A stretch of DNA of 37,452 nucleotides from Casp-actino8 sp039800005 (GTDB lineage: Bacteria; Actinomycetota; Acidimicrobiia; Acidimicrobiales; Ilumatobacteraceae): NCBI GenBank assembly GCA_039800005.1, contig JBDLRN010000080.1, forward strand, positions 1 through 37,452. The letters are read 5' to 3'. A program made the position numbers and the translations under genes. This document shows positions 7,642 to 15,892 of this stretch, in pieces (the first letter of the stretch is position 1; each line of letters begins with the position of its first letter). The notes beneath the pieces were generated by a model. That model was not told where the DNA came from. It was given only the letters and a program-made list of their open reading frames with translations, and made no database searches.

Positions 7642-8046
7642 TCAGACCGAGGGGACTTCGAGCACCGCGTACGAGCCGGTGGCCGTGGCGACCAGGCGTC
7701 CGTCGGCATCGGTGGCTCGCGATTCGAGATGAACGATGCGACGACCGGGCTTGATCACCTGCGTCTCGACCACCACCGGACCCGACACGACCGGACGCAG
7801 ATAACGGATCTGGATCTCGATGGTCGAACAGTAGAAGCCGTCGTCGAGAACGCTCATGGTGGCTGCACCCATCGACGTGTCGGCCATGGCGAAGATCACC
7901 GAACCATGGGCCACGCCGTTGGGGTTGTGATGGGTCTCGCCGATGGTGGCGGTTGCTCGCGCCGTGCCGCGACCGGTTCGGTACACGTCCATCCCCATGA
8001 AACGGGTGATGGGGAAGTCGGCCTTCTCGGATCTGTCGTCAGCCAC
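7642..8046 (-). CDS. PaaI-family hotdog thioesterase
   Basis: 134 residues from GTG 8046, which overlaps the end of the enoyl-CoA hydratase gene by 8 bases; translational coupling is likely. The ORF extends further upstream only by running antisense-frame through the hydratase. The hotdog signature THHNPNGVAHGSVIFAMADTSMG (about 38-60) includes the Asn/His-Gly pattern and the acidic Asp56 typical of PaaI-like acyl-CoA thioesterases. Such enzymes hydrolyse stray aryl- or acyl-CoAs to free CoA. The position after the acyl-CoA dehydrogenase, SDR and hydratase genes fits an overflow role in that pathway. The acyl substrate is unknown. Confidence 0.85.
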   Translation of the reverse strand: MADDRSEKADFPITRFMGMDVYRTGRGTARATATIGETHHNPNGVAHGSVIFAMADTSMGAATMSVLDDGFYCSTIEIQIRYLRPVVSGPVVVETQVIKPGRRIVHLESRATDADGRLVATATGSYAVLEVPSV

Positions 8047-8785
8047 CGAAGCCACCGCCGCGGAACAGTTCGGCGAAGAGAGCTTCCTCACGGGCGCGCG
8101 CATCGTGTGAACGCCTGCCACGCGCGGCGACCATCAATTGCTTGATCACCGTCGTGGAGTAGGCCGACTTCTCGGCGATCGTGTGCGCGATGCCGAGTGT
8201 GTGTTCGAGCGCATGGCCGTCCGCGGACTTCTCGAGGGCGAGCCCGTACTCGACGGCTTGGTCGGACGACACCCAACGTGACGTGAGCAAGATCTCGGCC
8301 GCCCGCTGCCACCCGACCAGATCGACGAGAAGTGCGCTGCTCGCCGCCTCGGGTGGAACACCCAGTTCGCTGAACGGCACGCGCATTCGAGCCGACTCGG
8401 CCACCACGACGATGTCGCAGTACGGCAACAGGGTCATTCCGATGCCGACGGCCACTCCTTCGACGGCCGCGAGCAGCGGTTTGGGAAATCGTTGAAGAGC
8501 GTCGAGCAGGACCGTGAATCCGGTGCCGGTTCCCGACGGATCGGACTGTTCCGACGAGCCGGCGACGGCCGTGGCGAGTTCGGCCATCTCCTTCAGGTCC
8601 TGTCCGGAACTGAACGATCCACCGGCCCCGGTGACGATCGCGACGCGAACGTCGTCTCGGCCGGCGATGTCGTCGAGACGCGCGGCGAAGGCGTCGTACT
8701 GATCGCGGGTGAAGGCGTTCTTGCGCTCGGGTCGATTGAGCGTGATGACGGCCACGGCGCCGTCGAGTACGAGGTCGACGCTCAT
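8039..8785 (-). CDS. Enoyl-CoA hydratase/isomerase (crotonase) family
   Basis: 248 residues from ATG 8785. The ATG overlaps the stop of the SDR gene (ATGA), a sign of coupled translation. The crotonase fold is clear: LNRPERKNAFT (16-26), the first oxyanion segment SFSSGQDL (57-64), VEGVAVGIGMTLLPYCDIVV (about 108-127) and a conserved FSELGVPPEAASS region with Glu140 and Glu146 near the usual catalytic positions. It probably hydrates or isomerises an enoyl-CoA produced by the acyl-CoA dehydrogenase encoded at the head of the operon. It is not obviously EchA20; the sequence looks like the general EchA type. Confidence 0.85.
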   Translation of the reverse strand: MSVDLVLDGAVAVITLNRPERKNAFTRDQYDAFAARLDDIAGRDDVRVAIVTGAGGSFSSGQDLKEMAELATAVAGSSEQSDPSGTGTGFTVLLDALQRFPKPLLAAVEGVAVGIGMTLLPYCDIVVVAESARMRVPFSELGVPPEAASSALLVDLVGWQRAAEILLTSRWVSSDQAVEYGLALEKSADGHALEHTLGIAHTIAEKSAYSTTVIKQLMVAARGRRSHDARAREEALFAELFRGGGFGG

Positions 8786-9558
8786 GCGTGCTGATTGCTC
8801 ACCGACACGACTTCGCCGGTCATGTAACTCGAATAGTCGCTGGCGAGGAAGACGATCACGTTGGCGATCTCCCACGGCTCGGCGTAACGGCCGAATGCTT
8901 CGCGTTGCGTGAGTTCGGCGAGCAACTCGTCGCTCGTGACCTTGGCCAGATTGGCGTGCATGGCCAGACTCGGCGACACGGCGTTGATGCGCACGCCACG
9001 CGGCGCGGCTTCGATGGCGGCGCAGCGAGTGAGAGCCATCACTCCGGCCTTGGCGGCCGCGTAATGAGCCTGACCGGCCTGGGCACGCCAGCCGAGCACG
9101 CTCGCGTTGTTGACGATCACACCGTGACCTCGCCCGTACATGTGGTTGAGGGCGGCCCGGGTGCAGCGCATGGTGCCGTTCAACGTCACGTCGAGCACGA
9201 TCGACCACTGGTCGTCGGTCATCTCGTGCAGCTCGGCGGTGCCACCGAGGCCGGCGTTGTTCACGAGGACGTCGATGCCGCCGAGTTCGGCTGCCGCGGT
9301 GGCGATCAGGCTCTGCACGCTCGCCTCGTCGGTGACGTCGCACGGGATGCCGACCACCCCGAGTTCGGCCGCGGTTTCGGCCAATCGACGTTCGTGCTTG
9401 TCGGAGATCACGACCCGCGCCCCTTCTTCCAGACACTTGCGCGCCGTGGACGAACCGATACCGCTACCGGCGGCCGCCGTGATGAGGACGCTCTTGCCGG
9501 TGAGCAGTCCGTGGCCGGGAACGTAGGCCGGAGCCGCTGTCGACGAACGCGATGTCAT
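8782..9558 (-). CDS. ipdF: SDR oxidoreductase, IpdF-like
   Basis: 258 residues. Classical short-chain dehydrogenase: TAAAGSGIG (27-35) for NAD(P), NNAG (100-103), and catalytic Ser153, Tyr166 and Lys170. From memory, the segments GHGLLTGKSVLITAAAG, VISDKHERRL, NNASVLGWRAQ and SDYSSYMTGEV closely resemble mycobacterial IpdF, a dehydrogenase acting on CoA thioesters of the steroid C/D-ring intermediate HIP. It directly follows a FadE30-like gene, and fadE30-ipdF is also the order in the KstR2 regulon of Mycobacterium tuberculosis. Function as a hydroxy-HIP-CoA dehydrogenase is inferred; a related cyclic acyl-CoA substrate is possible. Confidence 0.75.
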   Translation of the reverse strand: MTSRSSTAAPAYVPGHGLLTGKSVLITAAAGSGIGSSTARKCLEEGARVVISDKHERRLAETAAELGVVGIPCDVTDEASVQSLIATAAAELGGIDVLVNNAGLGGTAELHEMTDDQWSIVLDVTLNGTMRCTRAALNHMYGRGHGVIVNNASVLGWRAQAGQAHYAAAKAGVMALTRCAAIEAAPRGVRINAVSPSLAMHANLAKVTSDELLAELTQREAFGRYAEPWEIANVIVFLASDYSSYMTGEVVSVSNQHA

Positions 9559-9591
9559 GTGTTCCCCCTCAGTGTCGAACGAGCGACACGG

Positions 9592-10776
9592 TCACTTCGG
9601 CAAGCCGAGAACGCGTTCACCCAGAACGTTGCGCTGGATCTCGTTCGAGCCACCGTAGATGGTGTCGGAACGAGTGAACAAGAAGAGTTTCTGCTCGAGG
9701 GTGAGTTCGTAGGGGAGGGCCTCGCCGACGAGACCGGCCGGTCCCATGATCTCGATCATCAACTCGCCGAGGTCGCGGTGCCACGTGCCCCAGAACAATT
9801 TGGAGATGCTCGCCTCGGGCCCCGGCACTCCCTTGGCGGACATCGAACGCAGGGCGTTCCACTTGAGCAGATGCAGACCGGAGTGGGCGGCGGCCAATTT
9901 CTGGCGGATCACCGGATCGTCGATGCGACCGAAGCGGCGCGCCAGTTCGATGGTGGCGTCGAGCTCGCGTTCGAAGCCCACTTGCTGAGCGAGGGTCGAG
10001 ATGCCGCGCTCGTAACCGAGCAGAGCCATGGCGATCTTCCAGCCGTCGCCCGGGCGACCCACCACCATGTCGGACGTGGTACGGGCCTCGGTGAAGAAGG
10101 TCTCGTTGAACTCGCCGCCGCCGGTGACCTGTCGGATGGGACGCACTTCGACGCCGGGTTGGTCCATGGGAACGAGCAGGAAGGTGAGCCCTTGGTGTCG
10201 CTGCGAACCGGGTTCGCTCCGCGCCACCACGAAACACCAGTGGCTCACGTGAGCGAGTGACGTCCAGACCTTCTGGCCGTCGATGATCCATTCGTCGCCT
10301 TCGAGACGGGCCTTGGTCTGCACGTTGGCGAGATCGCTTCCGGCATTCGGTTCGCTGTACCCCTGGCACCAGCGTTCGTCGCCGCGCAGGATGCCGGGAA
10401 GGAAACGAGCGCACTGCTCGGGCGTGCCGTATTCGATGATGGTGGGGGCGAGCAGATTCTCGCCCATGTGATTGGTGCGAGCCGGCGCCTCGGCGCGCAC
10501 ATACTCCTCGGCCCAGATGATCTGCTGGTCGACCGACGCACCGCGTCCGCCGAACTCTTTGGGCCAACCGAGTCCGATCCAGCCCGCCTCGCCGAGGACC
10601 TTCTCCCACTCGACGCGGATGTCGAAGCCGACCTCTTCGTCGCCGGGCCCACCACGACCGCGTAGAGCGGCGAACTCTCCGGTCACGTTGGCGCGTAACC
10701 AGTCGCGGACGAGTTCGCGGAACTCGCGATCGTCGGCCGGAAGTTCGGGGCGGGTGGTGGAGTCGAGGGCAGTCAT
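9592..10776 (-). CDS. fadE30: Acyl-CoA dehydrogenase, FadE30-like
   Basis: 394 residues from ATG 10776; the open frame continues upstream through the operator region without a likely start. It is a flavoprotein that introduces a 2,3 double bond into an acyl-CoA. Recognisable segments are GEFAALRGRGGPG near the N-terminus, WCQGYSEPNAGSDLAN, DGQKVWTSLAHVSHWCF and IYGGSNEIQRNVLGERVLGLP at the C-terminus; from memory these match mycobacterial FadE30 well. At the position where MCAD-type enzymes have the catalytic Glu (YEGT), this protein has Gly375. The base must lie elsewhere, as in some FadE and isovaleryl-CoA types. It heads the operon fadE30-ipdF-ech-thioesterase. A 25-bp palindrome covers its promoter. 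Confidence 0.8.
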   Translation of the reverse strand: MTALDSTTRPELPADDREFRELVRDWLRANVTGEFAALRGRGGPGDEEVGFDIRVEWEKVLGEAGWIGLGWPKEFGGRGASVDQQIIWAEEYVRAEAPARTNHMGENLLAPTIIEYGTPEQCARFLPGILRGDERWCQGYSEPNAGSDLANVQTKARLEGDEWIIDGQKVWTSLAHVSHWCFVVARSEPGSQRHQGLTFLLVPMDQPGVEVRPIRQVTGGGEFNETFFTEARTTSDMVVGRPGDGWKIAMALLGYERGISTLAQQVGFERELDATIELARRFGRIDDPVIRQKLAAAHSGLHLLKWNALRSMSAKGVPGPEASISKLFWGTWHRDLGELMIEIMGPAGLVGEALPYELTLEQKLFLFTRSDTIYGGSNEIQRNVLGERVLGLPK

Positions 10777-10779
10777 GGC

Positions 10780-10804
10780 GGTTTCTGACGAGGTGTCAGA
10801 AACC
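10780..10804. promoter_or_regulatory. 25-bp palindromic operator at the fadE30 promoter
   Basis: GGTTTCTGAC (780-789 of this kb), spacer GAGGT, GTCAGAAACC (795-804): perfect 10-bp arms. On the minus strand TAAGGT (10807-10802) is a -10-like box, so transcription would start near 10795, inside the palindrome, with the fadE30 ATG at 10776. The size and symmetry suit a dimeric repressor such as a TetR-family protein. It does not match the published KstR2 motif (CAAG..CTTG type) as I remember it. No regulator is encoded nearby. Confidence 0.6.
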
Positions 10805-10810
10805 TTACTC

Positions 10811-10834
10811 GCCTCGGCCGGCACCGGCCGAGGC
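10811..10834. promoter_or_regulatory. 24-bp GC-rich palindrome, -35 region of fadE30
   Basis: GCCTCGGCCGG, spacer CA, CCGGCCGAGGC: perfect 11-bp arms. It overlaps the place where the fadE30 -35 should be and lies upstream of the divergent dehydrogenase promoter. It could be a second operator or activator site. Because GC-rich palindromes arise easily in this genome type, it is weaker than its neighbour. Confidence 0.4.
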
Positions 10835-10863
10835 TGGGGTTCGGGACGGGCGGTGACGAGGGT

Positions 10864-10869
10864 TACGGT
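10864..10869 (+). promoter_or_regulatory. -10 box, TACGGT, 6 bases before ATG 10876
   Basis: TACGGT followed by exactly 6 bases and the ATG places the transcript start on the A of the start codon (leaderless). No Shine-Dalgarno sequence is seen. Confidence 0.5.
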
Positions 10870-10875
10870 CGGTCC

Positions 10876-12150
10876 ATGGACTTCGCCATTCCCGCCGATA
10901 TTCAGGCCACCCTCGACGCTCTCGACGCCTTCATCGAGGCCGAGATCGTGCCCTTGCAGGCCGCCGACGACAACGAGCGATTCTTCGATCATCGTCGTGA
11001 GTGGGCGCGGACCGATTTCGACAACGGTGGCGTTCCCCGTGCGGAGTGGGAGGAGTTGTTGCGCGAGATGCGCCGCCGGGCCGATGCGGCCGGGTGGCTA
11101 CGCCTCGCTCTGCCGGCCGAGTTCGGAGGACGCGACGCCAGCAATCTCGAGATGGCCATCATTCGCGAACACCTCGCCACAAAAGGTCTCGGGCTGCACA
11201 ACGATCTGCAGAACGAGTCGTCGGTGGTCGGAAACTTCCCGACGGTGCTCATGATGCGCGACTTCGGCACCGAGGAGCAGAAGAAGGAGTGGATGCCCGG
11301 CTTCCTCGACGGGACCAAGCGTCTCGCCTTCGGTCTCACCGAACCCAATCACGGCAGTGACGCGACCTATCTCGAGACCACCGCGGTGCGTGACGGTGAC
11401 GAGTGGGTCATCAACGGCAAGAAGCGCTGGAACTCGGGTCTGCACCACGCGACCCATGACATCATCTTCGCCCGTACGTCGGGTGATCCGGGCAGTCCGA
11501 TCGGGATCTCGGCCTTTCTCGTGCCCACCGATTCACCCGGCTTCAGCGTCGACTTCTTCTGGTGGACCTTCAACATGCCCACCGATCACGCCGAAGTGAC
11601 GCTCTCCGACGTGCGCGTGTCGAGCAGCGCGGTGTTCGGTCGTCTCGATCACGGTCTCGACCTCGCCCAGCACTTCGTGCACGAGAACCGCATCAGGCAG
11701 GCGGCGTCCTCGCTCGGCGCCGCGCAGTACTGCATCGACGAAGCGGTCGCCTACGCGAATTCCCGCGTCACCTGGGGCAAGAAACTCTCGAGCAATCAGG
11801 CCATCCAGTTCCCGCTCATCGAGATGCACACCGAAGCGGCCATGCTGCGTCAACTCATCCGGTACACGGCGTGGCTGATGGACAACTCGGTGAAGTCCGA
11901 TCGACCCGACGTGGAGGGCTTCATGGAGTTCACCCATCTCGTGGCCATGTGCAACTACCGCGCCAATCGACTCGCCTGCGACGCGGCCGATCGCGCCATG
12001 CAGACCTGCGGTGGTGTGGGCTACAGCCGACACATGCCCTTCGAGCACATCTACCGTCACCATCGGCGCTACCGGATCACCGAAGGCAGCGAAGAGATCC
12101 AGATGCGCAAGGTCGGTCAGCACCTGTTCGGCTTCGGCAAGAAGAAGTGA
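10876..12150 (+). CDS. Acyl-CoA dehydrogenase
   Basis: 424 residues, longer than a typical 380-residue member because of extra sequence in the N-terminal helices (residues about 30-75). FAD-dependent 2,3-desaturation of an acyl-CoA is expected. Motifs: FGLTEPNHGSDATYL, DGDEWVINGKKRWNSG, RVTWGKKLSSNQAIQFPL (the usual FGK..QAIQ helix), QTCGGVGYSRHMPFEHIYR, and the C-terminal ITEGSEEIQ in which Glu403 aligns with the catalytic Glu of MCAD. It diverges from fadE30 and shares the palindrome-containing region, so joint control is likely. The substrate is unknown. Homologues often act on branched or cyclic acyl-CoAs, but nothing here decides it. Confidence 0.88.
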   Translation: MDFAIPADIQATLDALDAFIEAEIVPLQAADDNERFFDHRREWARTDFDNGGVPRAEWEELLREMRRRADAAGWLRLALPAEFGGRDASNLEMAIIREHLATKGLGLHNDLQNESSVVGNFPTVLMMRDFGTEEQKKEWMPGFLDGTKRLAFGLTEPNHGSDATYLETTAVRDGDEWVINGKKRWNSGLHHATHDIIFARTSGDPGSPIGISAFLVPTDSPGFSVDFFWWTFNMPTDHAEVTLSDVRVSSSAVFGRLDHGLDLAQHFVHENRIRQAASSLGAAQYCIDEAVAYANSRVTWGKKLSSNQAIQFPLIEMHTEAAMLRQLIRYTAWLMDNSVKSDRPDVEGFMEFTHLVAMCNYRANRLACDAADRAMQTCGGVGYSRHMPFEHIYRHHRRYRITEGSEEIQMRKVGQHLFGFGKKK

Positions 12151-12185
12151 CCGCCTGAAGCAAGCGCTCGCGACGACTCGGCCCG

Positions 12186-12200
12186 GTTCAGGGGCTGAAC
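12186..12200. terminator. Small hairpin at the convergent junction with fbpC
   Basis: GTTCAG, GGG, CTGAAC: a 6-bp stem with a 3-base loop, overlapping the fbpC stop codon. It could help end either convergent transcript; it is weak because the stem is short and no T-run follows. Confidence 0.3.
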
Positions 12201-13201
12201 ACGGTCGCCTGACCGCGCATCACGATCTCGACAGGCGTTCCCACGGGGGCCAGATCGTCCACCGGCACGCGGATCGAGACGAGTTCGCCATTGTCGAGGC
12301 GCACGCCGAGAGTGCCGTCGTGGCCGTAATAGGCCCGACGTTCCACCACACCCGAACGCCCTCCGGCGGCGATGGCCAATTGCTCGGGGCGAACCAACAC
12401 GGTCACGTCGCCATCGGGCTGTGAACACTCCTGCTCACCGAGGGAGTGCGTCACTCGTCCGTTGCTGGCTCGAGCCGACAACAGATTGGCGTCGCCGATG
12501 AATCGCGCGACGTCGACCGAAGCCGGTCGATCGTAGATGTCGGTCGGGGCGCCTTGTTGAGCGACGACTCCGCCGAGCAGCACCACCACGTGATCGGCGA
12601 TCGACATGGCTTCCTCTTGATCATGGGTGACGAGCAGGGTGGTGGTTCCGGTGCGACGAAGGATGCCGATCACTTCGTCGCGGATGCCGGCCCGCAAACC
12701 GGCGTCGAGCGCCGAGAACGGTTCGTCGAGCAGAACCAGGTGCGGTGACGGGGCGAGGGCGCGCGCCAGCGCGACGCGCTGTTGTTGGCCCCCCGAGATC
12801 TCCGACGGTCGACGATCGGCCATACCGTCGAGGCCGACCAGATGGATCATTTCGTCGACACGCGCGCGACTGCCGCGCGGCAGGCCGAACCCGACGTTGC
12901 CGGCCACCGTGAGATGTGGGAAGAGTGCGCCTTCTTGCGGAACGATGCCGACGCCTCGACGATCGGGACGGACGTGGACCTGCGGTGAGCCGACCAAGGT
13001 GCCGTCGATCTCGATGGTGCCGGCGTCGACCCGTTCGAAACCGGCGATGAGACGCAGGAGAGTCGTCTTGCCCTGACCGGACGGGCCGAGCACCGCGGTC
13101 ACACTTCCTTCGGGGGCGTCGAACGAGACGCCACGCAGCACGTCGACCTTGCCGAACTTCTTCGACAGGTCGCAGACGGAGAGCGTGGGGCGGGAGTTCA
13201 T
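12188..13201 (-). CDS. fbpC: Iron(III) ABC transporter ATPase, FbpC/PotA-like
   Basis: 337 residues. Energises import by the FbpA-FbpB system encoded upstream. Walker A GPSGQGKT (39-46, Gln in place of the usual Ser/Cys), Q-loop region VPQEG (88-91), signature SGGQQQR (136-142), Walker B LVLLDEP with Glu160, and H-loop His193 (VTHDQEEA). The C-terminal ~110 residues form a TOBE-like regulatory domain ending in VMRGQATVFSP. It is the third gene of fbpA-fbpB-fbpC, 19 bases after fbpB. In family terms it could be iron, thiamine or a polyamine/anion importer ATPase; its partners point to ferric iron. Confidence 0.88.
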   Translation of the reverse strand: MNSRPTLSVCDLSKKFGKVDVLRGVSFDAPEGSVTAVLGPSGQGKTTLLRLIAGFERVDAGTIEIDGTLVGSPQVHVRPDRRGVGIVPQEGALFPHLTVAGNVGFGLPRGSRARVDEMIHLVGLDGMADRRPSEISGGQQQRVALARALAPSPHLVLLDEPFSALDAGLRAGIRDEVIGILRRTGTTTLLVTHDQEEAMSIADHVVVLLGGVVAQQGAPTDIYDRPASVDVARFIGDANLLSARASNGRVTHSLGEQECSQPDGDVTVLVRPEQLAIAAGGRSGVVERRAYYGHDGTLGVRLDNGELVSIRVPVDDLAPVGTPVEIVMRGQATVFSP

Positions 13202-13220
13202 GGGCGATTCGTTTCGACAG

Positions 13221-14744
13221 TCAACGTCGTCCGGTGGCGATCGCGGTGGGAATGGCCACGAACACGATGATGGCCAGAGCGTACGGTCCGGCTCCGGCGT
13301 AATCCGACACGGTCGTGTAGGTCCACAGTCGGGTGGCGAGCGTTTCGGAGCCGGTGGGGCGCAACAACATGGTGACCGGCAGCTCTTTCATGGCGGCCAG
13401 GGTCACCAGCGCCGTGGCCGAGGCGATGCCGGGCGCGATCAGCGGCAAGTTGACACGACGAACGACCGACATGGGAGGACTACCGAGCGATCGGGCCACG
13501 TCGTCGAGGCCGAGCGGGATCTGTTCGGCACTGGAGCGGATGCCGCCCACGGCGAGAGGCAAGAAGAGTGCGACGTAGGCGAGCACCAACAGCGGAGCCT
13601 CGAGGTAAACGGGCCGAAAGACGCGGACTCCGATGAACACCATCGAAATGGCGACGACGATGCCGGGCAGAGCGTGGGTGACGTACGTCGATCGTTCGAG
13701 CAGAAGTGATGCACGGGTGCGGTAGCGGGCCACCAGAAGTCCGATGGGCAGCGCGACGAGAACCGTGATCACCGCTGCGACGATCGAATACCGCACCGAA
13801 CCCCAGAGGGCCGATGCGACGTCTCCCACACCGTCCTCGGTGCCGAAGCGGGTGACCCAGACGACGATGCGCCACATCGGAAAGGCGAGAGACACGACAG
13901 CCACGAGCACCGCCAATGCCTGCAGCCACACGGCATGGCGGCGCAGGCGAATCGGGCGCGGTCGGATCACGGCACGTGACGTCATGGTGGTGACGGCTCG
14001 TCCGCGCGCCATCGCCTCGGCCGCCACGAGCACGAGGGCGATCAGCACGAGAACGAGGGCGAGTACCGCGGCGCGGGTCGGATTGAACCCGGCGCGATAC
14101 GCGCCGTAGATGACCCAGGTGAAAGCGTCGTAGCGCATGGTGGCCACGGCACCGAAGTCGCTCAACACGTAGAGCGCGACGAGAAGTGATCCAGCGGCGA
14201 GCGTGCCGCGACATTGCCGTGCCGACAACATCATGAGCCGCGCGACGGAACCGCGACCGTGAACGGTGGCGATCTCGTCGAGCGCCTGATCGAGTCGCGC
14301 GAAGGCGGCCGTGAGCGGCAAGTACACGTAGGGGTACGACACGGCGGTGAGCACGAGGAAAGCGCCCCAGAAACCGGCGAGCGACGACTCCCAGCTGATC
14401 CAGGCGAAGGCGGCCAGATAACTCGGCACCGCCAGCGGAAGTGCGAGTACGACCCGCCAGACGCGACGGGCGCGCATGTCGCTGCGCATCACGGCCCAGG
14501 CGAGCGGCACCGAGATGACGACACTTGCGGCGGTGACTGCCGCGGCCAGCACGGCACTACGGACGACGAGATCGAAAGTGCGTCGTTGCCAAATCTCGTC
14601 CCAGAGGTAGTTCGCGCCGCGGTCGAAGGCGACGTCGACGAGGTAGGCGAGTGGAGCCAATGACGCGACGGCTGCCAGCACCGCTGGAACGACCAGAGGT
14701 GCCGGCAGCTTCGCAAATCGGATCGACCGAGGAGTCGACGTCAC
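13221..14744 (-). CDS. fbpB: Iron(III) ABC transporter permease, FbpB-like
   Basis: 507 residues, starting with GTG 14744, 15 bases after the fbpA stop. It is a duplicated inner-membrane permease of the binding-protein-dependent (BPD) superfamily, with about 12 predicted membrane segments arranged as two six-helix halves. Each half has an EAA-like cytosolic loop: LDQALDEIATVHGRGSVARLM in the first half and LDDVARSLGSPPMSVVRRVNLP in the second, which contact the ATPase. This double-permease architecture is typical of FbpB/HitB ferric iron systems and of ThiP. The adjacent binding protein carries the FbpA-type tyrosine cluster, which favours iron. Confidence 0.88.
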   Translation of the reverse strand: MTSTPRSIRFAKLPAPLVVPAVLAAVASLAPLAYLVDVAFDRGANYLWDEIWQRRTFDLVVRSAVLAAAVTAASVVISVPLAWAVMRSDMRARRVWRVVLALPLAVPSYLAAFAWISWESSLAGFWGAFLVLTAVSYPYVYLPLTAAFARLDQALDEIATVHGRGSVARLMMLSARQCRGTLAAGSLLVALYVLSDFGAVATMRYDAFTWVIYGAYRAGFNPTRAAVLALVLVLIALVLVAAEAMARGRAVTTMTSRAVIRPRPIRLRRHAVWLQALAVLVAVVSLAFPMWRIVVWVTRFGTEDGVGDVASALWGSVRYSIVAAVITVLVALPIGLLVARYRTRASLLLERSTYVTHALPGIVVAISMVFIGVRVFRPVYLEAPLLVLAYVALFLPLAVGGIRSSAEQIPLGLDDVARSLGSPPMSVVRRVNLPLIAPGIASATALVTLAAMKELPVTMLLRPTGSETLATRLWTYTTVSDYAGAGPYALAIIVFVAIPTAIATGRR

Positions 14745-14759
14745 CGCAACAGTGTGCCG

Positions 14760-15851
14760 TCAGAGAGTGAGCAGGCCCACGTCGGCGAGCAGTTCCTGCG
14801 TCTCGGCGATGGAGAGGAGGTCCGAGAGATCGATGGCCGGCGGATCGAGTTCGTCGAAGGCCGGCAGACTTTCGAAGGCGGCGACGCCCTCGGCCAATGG
14901 GTATTCGAAGGTCGTGGTGGTGAAGTAGGTCTGGGCGGCCTCGGAGACGAGGTACGACACCAGGCACTGGGCACCTCGAGAGTTGTCGCTGTTGGACAGC
15001 ACTCCGGCTCCGGCCACGTTCACCAGACCGCCGACGTCGCCGGGCAGGTACTGGTTCTCGGCCACGACGGCGTCGGCACCCTCAGCGGCGATCTTCTCGT
15101 AGAGGTAGTAGTGGTTGACGAGTCCGATGGCGACCTCGCCGGCGTTCACGGCGTCGCGAACCGCGCCGTTCTTCTCGTAGGCCACGGGATCGTTGGCGGC
15201 GAAGGCAGTGAGCCATTCGCGCGCACCGTCTTCGCCGCGGATCACACGCAACCCGGTCACGAACGATTGCCACGACGCATTGGTGGGGGCGAACCCGATG
15301 CGACCGCTCCACGAAGGATCGAGCAGTTCGTCGATCGACGTCGGCGGAGCGGAGACGAGCTCAGGGTTGTACACCAGCACACGGACTCGGGCGCTGGCCC
15401 CGATCCAGTCACCGGTGGTGGAACTGAACTCGGCCGGCACGCGCTCGAGAGTCGACGCTTCGACCGTCGTGAAGAGACCGGCTTCGGACACGGCACCGAG
15501 GGCACCTGCGTCCTGCGAGAAGAAGACGTCGGCCGGTGTGGCCGAACCCTCGGTGAGGATCTGGCCGGCGAGTTCGCCGCTGTCGCCGTAGCGCGCCTCG
15601 ACCGCCACGCCGGTGTCGGCGGTGAACTGCGTGTAGAGATCGGCGACCAACGACTCGCTGCGGCCCGAGTACACGGTGATCGACCCGCTGGCGTCGGCGC
15701 ACGGGTCGCCGGCCACCGGAACCGTGTCGGTGGCGGTCGTCTCGGAGGTGTCGGTCGACGGTGTGCTGGTGTCGTCGCCACCACACGAGGCGACGACACC
15801 AACGACGAGGAGAGCGCCGGTCAACGAGACGAGGCGACGAGAGCGGAACAT
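14760..15851 (-). CDS. fbpA: Ferric iron-binding lipoprotein, FbpA-like
   Basis: 363 residues. The N-terminus has a positively charged start, a hydrophobic stretch and a lipobox VASC with Cys23, so it is a membrane-anchored extracellular lipoprotein. A Ser/Thr/Asp-rich linker (24-50) precedes the binding domain, which starts at SITVYSGRSESLV. The iron-site cluster is His247, Tyr248, Tyr249 and Tyr251 (NHYYLYEK), the pattern that binds Fe3+ in class-2 FbpA/FutA proteins. It captures ferric iron and passes it to FbpB-FbpC. First gene of the operon. Its promoter lies wholly inside a symmetric DtxR/IdeR-like box, supporting iron repression. Confidence 0.92.
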   Translation of the reverse strand: MFRSRRLVSLTGALLVVGVVASCGGDDTSTPSTDTSETTATDTVPVAGDPCADASGSITVYSGRSESLVADLYTQFTADTGVAVEARYGDSGELAGQILTEGSATPADVFFSQDAGALGAVSEAGLFTTVEASTLERVPAEFSSTTGDWIGASARVRVLVYNPELVSAPPTSIDELLDPSWSGRIGFAPTNASWQSFVTGLRVIRGEDGAREWLTAFAANDPVAYEKNGAVRDAVNAGEVAIGLVNHYYLYEKIAAEGADAVVAENQYLPGDVGGLVNVAGAGVLSNSDNSRGAQCLVSYLVSEAAQTYFTTTTFEYPLAEGVAAFESLPAFDELDPPAIDLSDLLSIAETQELLADVGLLTL

Positions 15852-15892
15852 GATGAACCTTTCAGGAGCGAAAGCCGGTGGGGGAACTGAAC

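Noticed and set aside
12188..15851. Thiamine (ThiBPQ) or polyamine importer instead of an iron importer
   Set aside because: Permease and ATPase alone would allow it, but the binding protein has the His-Tyr-Tyr-x-Tyr cluster of FbpA and the promoter carries a DtxR/IdeR-like box.
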